A stretch of DNA of 64,000 nt from Candidatus Eisenbacteria bacterium (lineage in GTDB: Bacteria; Desulfobacterota; Binatia; DP-6): NCBI GenBank assembly GCA_035577985.1, contig DATJZY010000093.1, forward strand, positions 32,860 through 96,859, written 5' to 3'. Positions 49,751 to 58,391 of the stretch are shown piece after piece. The stretch's first letter is position 1; each line of letters opens with the position of its first letter. The notes below the pieces were generated by a model that saw nothing but the letters and a program-made list of their open reading frames with translations, ran no database searches and had not been told where the DNA came from. Made by a program: the position numbers and the translations under genes.

Positions 49751-50617
49751 TCAGCGCCCGACTTTGGCGATCAGGTTGCCGAGCTTCTCGAGGCCCTGGG
49801 TGAGGCCCTCTGGATCGAACGCCGGCGGCGGCACCATGAAGCGCGACACGCCGAGGTCGCGCAGCTCCTTCACCGAGTCGGGCGTCGGGATCGCGCGACC
49901 CGACGTGATCTCGATCGTGCCCGGATCGCGTCCGATCTTCTTGCACTCCTCGCGCATCACGCCGAGGAGCCAGCGCAGCTTCTCGTCGTCGGTGACGCCG
50001 GGGAAGAAGCCGTCGCCGTAGCGCGCGGCACGGCGCGCGGCGAGCTCGGTGTGTCCGCCGACGACGATCGGCACGCCCGGCTTCTGGATCGGCTTCGGGT
50101 TCGATTCGAGCTTGTTCCAGCGGTAGAACTTGCCGTGGAAGGGCTCGGGCTCGTCCTTCCAGAGCGCGCGCATGGCGCGCACCATCTCCGCGGTGCGTGC
50201 GGCGCGCTCTTCGAACGGGATGCCGAGAGCCTGGAATTCCTCCTCGAGCCAACCGACGCCGATGCCGAGGATCACGCGGCCGTGCGACAGCACGTCGAGC
50301 GACGCGACTTCCTTGGCGACGTAGAGCGGATGGCGCTGCGGCAGGATGACGATACCGGTCGCGAGCTTGATCGTCTTGGTGACCGCCGCCGCGTACCCGA
50401 GCCACACCAGTGGATCGGGCATCGGCATCTGCTCGGGCGCCGGGATCTTCCCCGAGGGATCGTACGGATAGGTCGACTTGTAGCCGACGGGGATGACCAC
50501 GTGCTCGATCGTCCACAGCGACTCGATGCCGCAGCGCTCCGCGGTCTGGGCCGCGTGCGTCAGCAGCTCGGGGAAGGCGAACGGGCCGGCGTTGGCGTAC
50601 ATGAGGCCGAATTTCAT
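49751..50617 (-). CDS. LLM class (luciferase-like) F420- or flavin-dependent oxidoreductase
   Basis: The product has 288 residues of the TIM-barrel luciferase-like family. Landmarks are MKFGLMYANAGPFAFPELL, the cofactor segment LATGIVILPQRHPLYVAKEV and SLDVLSHGRVILGIGVGWLE. The segment VGGHTELAARRAARYGDGFF is typical of the F420-dependent TIGR03619-like group, so F420 is more likely than FMN. It is probably cotranscribed with the P450 gene downstream and is divergent from glcF across 88 bases. Substrate unknown. Confidence 0.87.
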   Translation of the reverse strand: MKFGLMYANAGPFAFPELLTHAAQTAERCGIESLWTIEHVVIPVGYKSTYPYDPSGKIPAPEQMPMPDPLVWLGYAAAVTKTIKLATGIVILPQRHPLYVAKEVASLDVLSHGRVILGIGVGWLEEEFQALGIPFEERAARTAEMVRAMRALWKDEPEPFHGKFYRWNKLESNPKPIQKPGVPIVVGGHTELAARRAARYGDGFFPGVTDDEKLRWLLGVMREECKKIGRDPGTIEITSGRAIPTPDSVKELRDLGVSRFMVPPPAFDPEGLTQGLEKLGNLIAKVGR

Positions 50618-50705
50618 GCGGCCCTGGTACTACGGCCGGCGCCGCGAGGGAACGGGGCGGCCTCGGGGCGTCGAGCGGGCGCCGGCGTTCGGCTAGAGTC
50701 GGGCG

Positions 50706-51914
50706 GTGGGGTTGGTCGACCAGGCGGCGCTCGACGCGTGCGTGCACTGCGGGCTCTGCCTCGCCGCCTGCCCGACCTACGTCGAGCTCGGCACCGAGGC
50801 CGACTCGCCGCGCGGTCGGATCCAGCTCGTGCGCGGGCTCTCGGACGGCACGCTCACGCCCACGGCGGAGGTGACGCGGCATCTGGACCTCTGCCTCGGT
50901 TGCCGCGCCTGCGAGACGGCGTGTCCCTCGGGCGTTCCCTACGGACGGATCATCGAAGCCGCGCGCCCCGCCGTGGAGGCGCGGCGCTCCGCGCCGATGC
51001 GCGCCGCGCGCCGCGCCCTCGCGACGGTCCTCACGTCGCCGGGCCTGCGGCGCCTCGCATTCGCTCCGGCGCGCCTCGTCGCGGGCCGACGGGCGTTCGC
51101 ACGCGTGCCGCTCGCTCGCTACGCGACGGCGCTGCCGCGCACGCGACCGCCCGCGCTCGCGGCGGTGATCGAACCCGAGGGCACGCCGCGGGGAACCGCC
51201 GTCCTCCTCACCGGGTGCGTTGCGGACGAGCTCTTCCCGGCGACCAACGTCGCGACCGCACACCTCCTCGCGCGCGCCGGCGCTCGCGTTCTCGTGCCCC
51301 GCGACCTCGGCTGCTGCGGTGCGCTCGCAGCGCATCTCGGCGTCACGGACCAGGCGGCGCGGCTCGCGAGCAACGTCGCGCGCGTCGTCCACGAGAGCGG
51401 CGCGGACTGGATCGTGTCGAACGCCGCGGGGTGCGGGGCGCACCTGCGCGGCGTGGCCCACGTGCTGCCCGGCGATCGTGCGGCGGCCCGCGTCGCGGCG
51501 GTCGCACGCGATGCGCTCGAACTGCTGGCGGAGCTGGGTCTGCCGCCGCCGCGCGGACGGCTCGACCGGCGCGTCGCCGTGCACGACCCCTGCCATCTCG
51601 CGCACGGGCAGGGCGTCCGCACGCAGGTGCGCGCGCTGCTCTCGACCATCCCCGGCGTGACGCTCGTCGAGCTGCCCGAATCCGATTGGTGCTGCGGCAG
51701 CGCGGGAACCTACAACCTCACCGAGCCCGCGATGGCGGCACGCCTGCTCGGGCGCAAGCTGGCCCGCGTGGAGGAGAGTCGCGCCGAGATCGTGGCGGCG
51801 GCGAACCCCGGCTGCCTGCTCCAGATGCGCGCCGGTGCGATCGGCCGCGGGCTCGACGTCGTCGTCGAGCATCCGATCGACCTCCTCGCCGCTGCGCACG
51901 CCGCCGGCGCGTAG
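50706..51914 (+). CDS. glcF: Glycolate oxidase iron-sulfur subunit GlcF
   Basis: This is the electron-transfer subunit of glycolate oxidase, 402 residues from a GTG. Two 4Fe-4S sites are at the N-terminus: CVHCGLCLAACPTY and CLGCRACETACPSG. Two CCG domains follow, with DLGCCGALAAHLG and SDWCCGSAGTYNLTEP, which bind a further cluster in related proteins. This is the full set for GlcF. It is separated from glcDE by three genes of other function, two of them on the opposite strand. Confidence 0.92.
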   Translation: MGLVDQAALDACVHCGLCLAACPTYVELGTEADSPRGRIQLVRGLSDGTLTPTAEVTRHLDLCLGCRACETACPSGVPYGRIIEAARPAVEARRSAPMRAARRALATVLTSPGLRRLAFAPARLVAGRRAFARVPLARYATALPRTRPPALAAVIEPEGTPRGTAVLLTGCVADELFPATNVATAHLLARAGARVLVPRDLGCCGALAAHLGVTDQAARLASNVARVVHESGADWIVSNAAGCGAHLRGVAHVLPGDRAAARVAAVARDALELLAELGLPPPRGRLDRRVAVHDPCHLAHGQGVRTQVRALLSTIPGVTLVELPESDWCCGSAGTYNLTEPAMAARLLGRKLARVEESRAEIVAAANPGCLLQMRAGAIGRGLDVVVEHPIDLLAAAHAAGA

Positions 51915-51918
51915 CGCG

Positions 51919-52689
51919 CTACGCGTTCACGGCCGCCGACGTCCCGCGATGCCGGCGGTACATCTCGCGCGCCCACTCGAAGCCACGCCGCTTCTCGAAC
52001 CGCGACTGGAAGTCGAGCGCGACCTCGGGAAGCGGTGGCGGCCGGTACGGGTATTCGGGCGGGAAGGTGAGCGGTGAGAGGAGCGCCGCACCAGTGAGAT
52101 CGGCGACGCTGAACGTGTCGCCCACGAGATAGCCCGTCGGCCCGATCTCGCGCTCGAGGCGGTCGAAAGCGGCCTCGAAGCGCGCAAGGCTCCGCGCCGC
52201 GCCGTCGTCGGTGATGCCCATGTCCATGCGCATCGCGACGCGCGTGAGCGGAAAGGTCGCGCGATACACCGCGCGCGCCACCGCGCCGAACCCCGGCGAC
52301 ATGAGGTCCGCGGTGAAGCCCGCGTCGGGCAGGACCATGTGGAAGAGATAGCGGCGGATGTGGACGCCGATCTCGTCGTCGAAGAACTCCTCGAGCTCGA
52401 GCGCGCGCTGCCGGGCGGCGGCGTCGGCGGGGTAGAGCGGACGCTCGGGGAAGCGGCGCTCGAGCTCGGCGATGATGCGGGTGGAGTCGGTGATCGTCTG
52501 CCCATCGATCTGCAGGACCGGCACCGATTTCTGGCCGGAGATCCACATGACGACCGGCATGTGGGGGCCGGGGAGTAGCGAACGGCGTTCGTGACGGACG
52601 CCCTTCCAGTCGAGCGCCCAGCGCGCCTTCTCGTTGAAGTGCGAGGCCTTGAACTGCCAGAGGACGGGAACGCCGTTCGCTGCCGCCAT
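51919..52689 (-). CDS. Glutathione S-transferase family protein
   Basis: The product has 256 residues from the ATG at 52689. The N-terminal thioredoxin-like domain starts VPVLWQFKASHFNEKARWAL and ends with the glutathione-contacting SVPVLQIDGQTITDSTRIIA. The C-terminal domain is all helix, with LVGDTFSVADLTGAALLSPL. It is close in type to mammalian-like GST/GDAP1-like proteins of environmental bacteria. It lies five bases after the next GST gene on the same strand. Substrates are unknown. Confidence 0.87.
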   Translation of the reverse strand: MAAANGVPVLWQFKASHFNEKARWALDWKGVRHERRSLLPGPHMPVVMWISGQKSVPVLQIDGQTITDSTRIIAELERRFPERPLYPADAAARQRALELEEFFDDEIGVHIRRYLFHMVLPDAGFTADLMSPGFGAVARAVYRATFPLTRVAMRMDMGITDDGAARSLARFEAAFDRLEREIGPTGYLVGDTFSVADLTGAALLSPLTFPPEYPYRPPPLPEVALDFQSRFEKRRGFEWAREMYRRHRGTSAAVNA

Positions 52690-52694
52690 GGCGA

Positions 52695-53336
52695 TCAGAG
52701 CCCGTACTGCGCCTTCTCCTCCGAAATGCACGCCTTGAACGATGGCCGCTCGTGGATGCGGGCGACGTAGCGCGCGAGCTTCGGGTACTTCTGCGTGTCG
52801 ACGCCGTAGCCCGCGTGGAAGAGGTTCACGAACATCGAGCACACGGCGATGTCGCCGACCGAGAGCTGTCCGCCCGCGAGGTAGTCGCCGGTGAGCTGGC
52901 TCTCCAGGTACGCGCAGATGACCGGCACCTCCTCCGCGACGGCCTTGTCGACGATCTCCTGGTTGGTCGGGCGATTGAAGAACTTGGGGTTGACGACCTT
53001 CTCGAAGAAGATCTTCGGGCCGAACACGCTCACGATCGCGGAGTCGGCGTACTCCTCGAACCAGAGTGCGCGCGCGTACTCGTACGGGTCGCTCGGATAG
53101 AGCGTCGGCGAGGGATGTTTCTTCTCGAGGTAGGCGCAGATGATCGACGAATCCGAGAAGCCCTTGTCGCCGTCCTTGAAGGCCGGGACTTTTCCAAGGG
53201 GGGAGAGCTTGCGGAACTCTTCGTCCTGCGCGCCGGGGAAAGTGGGCTGTAGCTCATAGGCGATGCCCTTCTCAGCGAGCGCGACGCGAACCTTGCGAAC
53301 GAACGGGGACGCATTCACTCCGAGCACGGTCGGCAT
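52695..53336 (-). CDS. Glutathione S-transferase family protein
   Basis: The product has 213 residues. The thioredoxin-like domain begins LGVNASPFVRKVRVALAEKG, with LSPLGKVPAFKDGDKGFSDS as the glutathione site. The helical domain has YLAGGQLSVGDIAVCSMFVN, the N-capping-box type motif. A good AGGAGG site precedes the ATG. It is cotranscribed with the downstream GST, and gshA elsewhere in the window supplies glutathione synthesis. The role, detoxification or isomerisation, is not resolved. Confidence 0.9.
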   Translation of the reverse strand: MPTVLGVNASPFVRKVRVALAEKGIAYELQPTFPGAQDEEFRKLSPLGKVPAFKDGDKGFSDSSIICAYLEKKHPSPTLYPSDPYEYARALWFEEYADSAIVSVFGPKIFFEKVVNPKFFNRPTNQEIVDKAVAEEVPVICAYLESQLTGDYLAGGQLSVGDIAVCSMFVNLFHAGYGVDTQKYPKLARYVARIHERPSFKACISEEKAQYGL

Positions 53337-53431
53337 TGGTGAGATCCTCCTGGATGCCCGAGAGACGCCCGCGTGCGTGCCGAGTCAAGGGGACGTTGAC
53401 CCGGCAGGCGCGGCGAGGTTAAGCGATCCGG

Positions 53432-54034
53432 ATGGCCGATGGGCATCCGTGGCTCGCGCGCATCCTCGACTACGCGATGCGCCCGCTCTACCCGGCCCGC
53501 CGCTTCGTCGTGCCGGAGGCCACGGGTCGCGTGCTCGAGGTCGGCGTCGGCACGGGCCTCAACTTCCGCCTCTACGGAAAGATCGACGAGCTGCAGGGCG
53601 TCGATCCCGACCCCTACATGCTCGAGCGCGCGCGACCGCGGGCCAAGGAGCTGCCGTTCCCGACCGAGCTGCACCAGACCGGTGCCGAGCGCATGCCGTT
53701 CGCGGACGCGCACTTCGACACCGCCGTCATCACGTTCACGCTGTGCACGATTCCCGACCCGCCCGCGGCGCTCGCCGAGGTGCGGCGAGTCCTCCGACCC
53801 GGCGGGCGTCTCCTGTTCGTCGAGCACACGCGGTCGGTCCAGCCGATGGCAGCCCGCCTGCAGGACCTCGCGACGCCGCTCTGGAAGACGATCGGGGGCG
53901 GCTGCCACTTGAATCGTCCAGCCGTCGACATGGTTCGCGACGCCGGATTCGACGTGCGCGAGACGCTTCCCGTGTGGGGCGAGCGCTGGACGCTGACGCC
54001 GGTGTATCGAGGCCACGCCCTGAGGCCCGCGTGA
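53432..54034 (+). CDS. Class I SAM-dependent methyltransferase
   Basis: The product has 200 residues. Motif I is RVLEVGVGTGLNFRLYG, followed by GVDPDPYMLERA and the post-motif FADAHFDTAVITFTLC with RRVLRPGGRLLFVEH. This is the UbiE/COQ5-like phospholipid or small-molecule methyltransferase type (Methyltransf_11). The stop overlaps the GTG of the amidase gene (GTGA), so the two are coupled, though no shared pathway is obvious. Acceptor unknown. Confidence 0.88.
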   Translation: MADGHPWLARILDYAMRPLYPARRFVVPEATGRVLEVGVGTGLNFRLYGKIDELQGVDPDPYMLERARPRAKELPFPTELHQTGAERMPFADAHFDTAVITFTLCTIPDPPAALAEVRRVLRPGGRLLFVEHTRSVQPMAARLQDLATPLWKTIGGGCHLNRPAVDMVRDAGFDVRETLPVWGERWTLTPVYRGHALRPA

Positions 54035-55437
54035 GCGACCCGACCGATCTCACCCTGGCGGCCGCGGGCGACGCGCTGCGGGCGGGGCGCATCTCGCCGG
54101 TCGAGCTGACGAACGCCTACCTCGCGCGCATCGAGCGGACGAACCCGGTGCTGAACGCCTACGTCACCGTCACCGCCGAGCGCGCCCTCGCCGACGCGAA
54201 GCGCGCCACCGACGAGATCGCGCGCGGCGGTCATCGTGGACCGCTGCACGGCGTTCCGATCGGATTGAAGGATCTGGTCGACACCGCCGGGATCCGCACG
54301 ACCTACGGATCGAAGGTGCACGCCGCGCACGTTCCGACGACAGACGCGGCGGTGGTCGTGCGGCTCGCCGCCGCCGGCGCGGTGCTGCTCGGCAAGCTCA
54401 ACACGCACGAGTACGCGTTCGGCGTGACGACGAACAACCCGCACCACGGCCCGACGCGCAATCCGTGGGATCCGACGCGCATTCCCGGCGGGTCGAGCGG
54501 CGGATCGGGCGCCGCCGTCGCGGCGCGGATCGCCTGTGCGGCGATCGGAACCGACACCGGCGGGAGCATCCGGATCCCGGCCGCGGTGTGCGGCGTCGTC
54601 GGTCTCAAGCCCACCTTCGGTCGCGTCTCGAAGGCGGGCGTCTTCCCCATGTCGTACCTCTTCGACCACGTGGGACCGCTCGCGCGCACGGTCGAAGACG
54701 CGGCGATCATGCTCGGGGCGATCGCCGGCTACGACGCCGCCGATCCCAAATCCGTGCCGATGCCCGTCCTCGACTGGCGCACGGGGCTCGCGCGCGGCGC
54801 GCACGGCCTGCGCATCGGCGTGCCACGGAGCCGGCTCTTCGCGCCGCTCGACGCCGGCGTCGCGTCGGCGATCGAGGCGGCGCTCGACGTGCTCCGCCCT
54901 CTCGGCGCGACGATCCGCGACGTCGAGATCCCGGAGCTCCCCATGCCCGGCATGTTCGAGCTCATCATCTCCGAGGCGAAGGAGATCCACGCCGCGACGC
55001 TGGCGCATCGCAAGAGCGATCTCGGCGTCGATCTGCAGACCTACCTCTCCTCCGAGATCGGCGACGCGGTGTGGATGGCGGGCGCGCTCCGGCAGGTGGC
55101 GCAGTACGCGGCCGCGCTGCGCGCGGTGCTCGAAGAGGTCGATCTGCTCGCGCTTCCGACGTGTCCCATCCCGGCGCCCGCGATCGGCGCCGACATGGTG
55201 GACGTCGGCGGCGTCGAGATGCCGACCTTCTTCGCCATGGCGCTTCGGACCGCACCGTTCAACGCCGCAGGCCTACCGGCAATCTCGGTCCCCTGCGGCT
55301 TCTCGCGCGACGGCCTCCCGATCGGCCTTCAGCTCGCCGGCCGGCCGTTCGACGAGTCGACGGTGCTGCGCGCCGGCCACGCGTACGAGCAGGCGACCGA
55401 CTGGCACACGCGCCGCCCGCCCGATTTGCGCGCGTGA
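54031..55437 (+). CDS. Amidase signature family hydrolase (GatA-like)
   Basis: The product has 468 residues from a GTG. The catalytic triad matches GatA: Lys80 in GVPIGLKDLVDTAG, cis-Ser155 in PGGSSGGSGAAVAA and Ser179 in GTDTGGSIRIP. It has the length and motifs of GatA and related amidases. No gatB or gatC is adjacent, so a stand-alone amidase acting on a small amide or carbamate is as likely as the tRNA enzyme subunit. It is cytoplasmic with no signal peptide. Confidence 0.88.
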   Translation: MSDPTDLTLAAAGDALRAGRISPVELTNAYLARIERTNPVLNAYVTVTAERALADAKRATDEIARGGHRGPLHGVPIGLKDLVDTAGIRTTYGSKVHAAHVPTTDAAVVVRLAAAGAVLLGKLNTHEYAFGVTTNNPHHGPTRNPWDPTRIPGGSSGGSGAAVAARIACAAIGTDTGGSIRIPAAVCGVVGLKPTFGRVSKAGVFPMSYLFDHVGPLARTVEDAAIMLGAIAGYDAADPKSVPMPVLDWRTGLARGAHGLRIGVPRSRLFAPLDAGVASAIEAALDVLRPLGATIRDVEIPELPMPGMFELIISEAKEIHAATLAHRKSDLGVDLQTYLSSEIGDAVWMAGALRQVAQYAAALRAVLEEVDLLALPTCPIPAPAIGADMVDVGGVEMPTFFAMALRTAPFNAAGLPAISVPCGFSRDGLPIGLQLAGRPFDESTVLRAGHAYEQATDWHTRRPPDLRA

Positions 55438-55498
55438 CATGGTTCCCACGTCGGGCTCGCTGCTTGCATCGTCACATCGTGGGCTCTACTAATTCAGC

Positions 55499-55744
55499 AT
55501 GAAGGCCACTACCGTGAAGGTAGAGGGTGATCTACTTCAGGCCCTCGAGCGCAGCAAGCCGCCGCGCCAGAGCCTCTCGGCCTACGTTCGCTCCCTCCTT
55601 GAACAGGCGCTCGCCCGCCAGCGGATGGTGGAAGCGGCCGACCGCTACGCGGACTTCGTGCGCGAGACCCCGGACGAGCGCACGTGGCTCGCGGAATGGG
55701 ACAGCGCCGACCTGATCACCCCGCCCAAGCGGAGGCGGCGGTGA
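55499..55744 (+). CDS. Antitoxin of a MazEF/PemIK-type module (ribbon-helix-helix)
   Basis: The product has 81 residues. The N-terminal ribbon-helix-helix-like part ATTVKVEGDLLQALERSKPP continues in RQSLSAYVRSLLEQALAR. The C-terminal region is acidic and Trp-containing (RTWLAEWDSADLI), the part that would wrap the toxin. Its stop overlaps the GTG of the toxin gene (GTGA), the usual antitoxin-first order. It would also repress its own operon. Assignment rests on size, fold pattern and partner. Confidence 0.85.
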   Translation: MKATTVKVEGDLLQALERSKPPRQSLSAYVRSLLEQALARQRMVEAADRYADFVRETPDERTWLAEWDSADLITPPKRRRR

Positions 55745-56064
55745 GGCGCGGCAGCGTCTACTGGATCAACCTCGAGCCGGCCTCACCTCCCGAGCTCGGC
55801 AAGGTGCGCCCGGCGATCGTAGTCTCCAACACCGTCCACAACGAACGGCTCGATTCGGTCGTCGTCGTGCCGCTCTCGAGTCGGGCGCCCGAGATCTGGC
55901 CGCTTCGGCTCGAGATCCAGATTCGTGGGCTCCGAGAGTCGTACGCGGTCGTCCCCGGAATTCGTCAGGTGAGCAAGGCACGGCTCCACGAGCTCGCGGC
56001 GCAGGCACCAGGCATTGCGATCAAGCGGCTCGAAGCTGCTCTGGCCGCCTATCTGGGCGATTGA
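55741..56064 (+). CDS. MazF/PemK-type endoribonuclease toxin
   Basis: The product has 107 residues, a PemK/MazF mRNA interferase. Landmarks are RRGSVYWINLEPASPPELGK, the conserved KVRPAIVVSNTVHN, and VVVPLSSR, the beta-barrel fold motifs of the family. It would cut free mRNA at short recognition sites when the labile antitoxin is lost. It starts at the GTG at 55741, overlapping the antitoxin stop. It overlaps the convergent gene at 56049-56064 by 16 bases at the 3' end. Confidence 0.9.
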   Translation: MRRGSVYWINLEPASPPELGKVRPAIVVSNTVHNERLDSVVVVPLSSRAPEIWPLRLEIQIRGLRESYAVVPGIRQVSKARLHELAAQAPGIAIKRLEAALAAYLGD

Positions 56065-56480
56065 CGCCGCAGGCCCCAGAGCGCCATCACGCAGCCCGCC
56101 AGGAGCGCGACCGCGCCGACCGTCAGCCCCGCTTCGACGAGCGCCTCCTGCCATGCCGTCCCCGCGTGGCCCTGACCGTGGAGCGGCGTCGAGCGGCTCG
56201 TGCCGAAGACGCCGGCGAAAAACAGCGAGACCGAGCTGACGTAGCTGCCGTCGACCACGAGCCAGTACGCGATCGAGCTCGCGCGCGCCGAGAGCCGGAG
56301 GTGCGGCCAGAAGGCGCCCATTGCGATGACGAGGATGCCGTTCATCACGGTGCCTGTGTGGGCCGAGAGGCCGATGCGCGGGTTCGCCACCTGCTGCACG
56401 ACGGCTCCCATGAGGAGTCCCGCCAGCACGAGCACCATGCCGTGCCAGAAGACGCGCCGCGCACGCTCGCCCGGATCCAT
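56049..56480 (-). CDS. Small membrane protein, hydroxylaminobenzene-mutase-like
   Basis: The product has 143 residues with four likely membrane helices. The family-like signature ANPRIGLSAHTGTVMNGILV lies between the first two, as in HabA-type hydroxylaminobenzene mutases (which turn hydroxylaminobenzene into 2-aminophenol) and their uncharacterised relatives. The length is typical. The ATG overlaps the stop of the SDR gene (TGATG), so it is coupled. A catalytic role cannot be judged from the sequence; the function may be different in this host. Confidence 0.7.
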   Translation of the reverse strand: MDPGERARRVFWHGMVLVLAGLLMGAVVQQVANPRIGLSAHTGTVMNGILVIAMGAFWPHLRLSARASSIAYWLVVDGSYVSSVSLFFAGVFGTSRSTPLHGQGHAGTAWQEALVEAGLTVGAVALLAGCVMALWGLRRQSPR

Positions 56481-57265
56481 CACAGATCCGAGAGGTCGAG
56501 CGGCCAGTTCGACTTGTCCGTCCCGCCGTCGACCTCGAAGATCTTCCCCGTGACCCAGCTCGACGCCGACGACGCCAGGTAGAGCGCCATGAGCGCGATG
56601 TCCTCGGGTTGCCCGATGCGGCGCATCGGCGTCATCGAGGCCATCTTCGCTTCGAGGTCCTCGTTCAAGAAAGGCCGCAGCGCGCTCGTGTCGACGGCGC
56701 CGACGGCGATGGCGTTCACGCGGACCGTGGGCGCGACCTCCGCCGCCAGCGCGCGCGTCATGTAGTTGAGCGCCGCCTTCGACGTGCCGTAGGCGATGAA
56801 CCCCGGATCGATCAGGCGGGAGATCGCCGACGAGACGTTGACGATCGCGCCGCCGCCCTGCTCGCGCATGTGCGGGATCGCCATCCGCGAGAGCAGGAAC
56901 GCGTGCGTGACGTTGAAGCGGAAGGCGCCCTCCAGGAACCTCTCGTTCGTGCGCTGCCAGCCCTTGGGCGGCCAGCCGCCCGCGTTGTTCACCACGACGT
57001 CGACGCGGCCGAATTCGCGCAGCGTCTCCGCGACCAGGTGCTCGAGCTGCGATCGCTCGTTCACGTCGCACGCCACGGCGAGCGCACGGCGCCCGAAGCT
57101 CCGCACCTTCGCTGCCGTCGCGTCGATCTGCTCCTGCGTCCGAGCCGAGCAGACGACGTCGGCACCGACCTCCGCGAACGTCTCGGCGATCGCACGCCCG
57201 ATGCCGCGGCCGGCGCCGGTGACGATCGCGACCTTGCCCACGAGTCGAAAGCGGTCGAGGATCAT
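56480..57265 (-). CDS. SDR family oxidoreductase (FabG-like)
   Basis: The product has 261 residues. The cofactor motif TGAGRGIGRAI is at about 16-26, VVNNAG is at about 91-96, and the catalytic Ser146, Tyr159 and Lys163 lie in AYGTSKAAL. The C-terminus VTGKIFEVDGGTDKS is the classical SDR end. It is on the minus strand, translationally coupled to the downstream membrane protein. The substrate is unknown. Confidence 0.88.
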   Translation of the reverse strand: MILDRFRLVGKVAIVTGAGRGIGRAIAETFAEVGADVVCSARTQEQIDATAAKVRSFGRRALAVACDVNERSQLEHLVAETLREFGRVDVVVNNAGGWPPKGWQRTNERFLEGAFRFNVTHAFLLSRMAIPHMREQGGGAIVNVSSAISRLIDPGFIAYGTSKAALNYMTRALAAEVAPTVRVNAIAVGAVDTSALRPFLNEDLEAKMASMTPMRRIGQPEDIALMALYLASSASSWVTGKIFEVDGGTDKSNWPLDLSDL

Positions 57266-57275
57266 GGTCGCGCTT

Positions 57276-58391
57276 CTAGCCGAGCCGGGGCTTCATCCGC
57301 CAGCGGATCAGGGCGAGCAGGACGGCGAAGATGAGCACCAGGATCGCCGTCGGTACGAGCACGTCGATGATGCCGGTGCCGCGCCCGACGATGCGGCGGG
57401 ACGCGATCTGGAACCAGCGAAGCGGCAGTAGCCCGCCGATCTCGCGGATGGGATGCGGCATGAGCGCGTACGGCAGCATGATGCCGGAGAGGACGAACGA
57501 CGGCATGATGAAGAAGACGGTGATGAAGACCGCCTGCGCGGAGGTGTGGGCGAGCGTCGAGACGAGGACGCCGATCGCGAGCGACGCGAGCACGAACGGC
57601 AGCGCGACGACGCACAGGAGAAGGAAGCTCCCGCGCGGCCAGAAGCCGAAGATCACGCCCGCGAGGACCGTCGCGAGCGCGAGCACGACGTAGCAGATGA
57701 CGACGATGGGGAGGAGCTTGCCGAGCACGATCTCGATCGACGAGGTCGGGAGCGAGAGCATCTGCTCGTAGGTGCCGTTCTCGCGCTCGCCGACGAGGCC
57801 GAGGCTCGTCCCGGACATGCAGAGGTTGGTCAGCAGGATGCCGGCGAGGGCGGCCAGGTAGAAGAGGCGGTCGGTGAGCGTCGGGTTGAAGCGGAAGCGC
57901 TGGCGCACGTCGATCGGGCCGGCGCGGACCGGCCGCGTCGCCGTGTCGGCACGAAAAGCCGACGCGATCGCGCTCACGACGCCGCCGATGCGTGCCGCCG
58001 AGAGCGGCTCGCTGCCGTCGAGCAGGAGCTGCACGCGCGCCTGCCCGCGGGCGGCGTCGCGCTCGAAGGTCTCGGGGACGACGACGAAGGCCAGCACCGA
58101 GCCACGCCCCAGGAGCCGCTCTCCCTCACGGTAGGAGTACACCGGCTGCGGCGGGAGGAAATACTCGGTGCGCCCGACGCTCTCGACGAAGCGGCGTGAG
58201 AGCGCGGTGCCGTCGCGATCCAGCACGGCCCACGGGACGTTGCGGGGCTTGTAGCTGAGCGCGCCGCCGAACAGGAGCACCATGATGACCGGCTGGATCA
58301 GCATCATGGCCATCACCGCCGGGTCGTTGCGCAGGACGCGCGTCTCCTTGTAGGCGACGGCGAGCACGTTCGACCAGAACCGCCGCGTCAT
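57276..58391 (-). CDS. ABC-2 type permease (YbhS/YbhR-like), second of two
   Basis: The product has 371 residues from the ATG at 58391. One membrane helix near the N-terminus (VMAMMLIQPVIMVLLFGGAL) is followed by an extracytoplasmic domain of about 140 residues. Five more helices form the C-terminal half, with GTYEQMLSLPTSSIEIVLGK as the conserved coupling segment. This is the ABC2_membrane_3 layout. It overlaps the first permease by four bases and is the last gene of the exporter operon. Confidence 0.9.
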   Translation of the reverse strand: MTRRFWSNVLAVAYKETRVLRNDPAVMAMMLIQPVIMVLLFGGALSYKPRNVPWAVLDRDGTALSRRFVESVGRTEYFLPPQPVYSYREGERLLGRGSVLAFVVVPETFERDAARGQARVQLLLDGSEPLSAARIGGVVSAIASAFRADTATRPVRAGPIDVRQRFRFNPTLTDRLFYLAALAGILLTNLCMSGTSLGLVGERENGTYEQMLSLPTSSIEIVLGKLLPIVVICYVVLALATVLAGVIFGFWPRGSFLLLCVVALPFVLASLAIGVLVSTLAHTSAQAVFITVFFIMPSFVLSGIMLPYALMPHPIREIGGLLPLRWFQIASRRIVGRGTGIIDVLVPTAILVLIFAVLLALIRWRMKPRLG

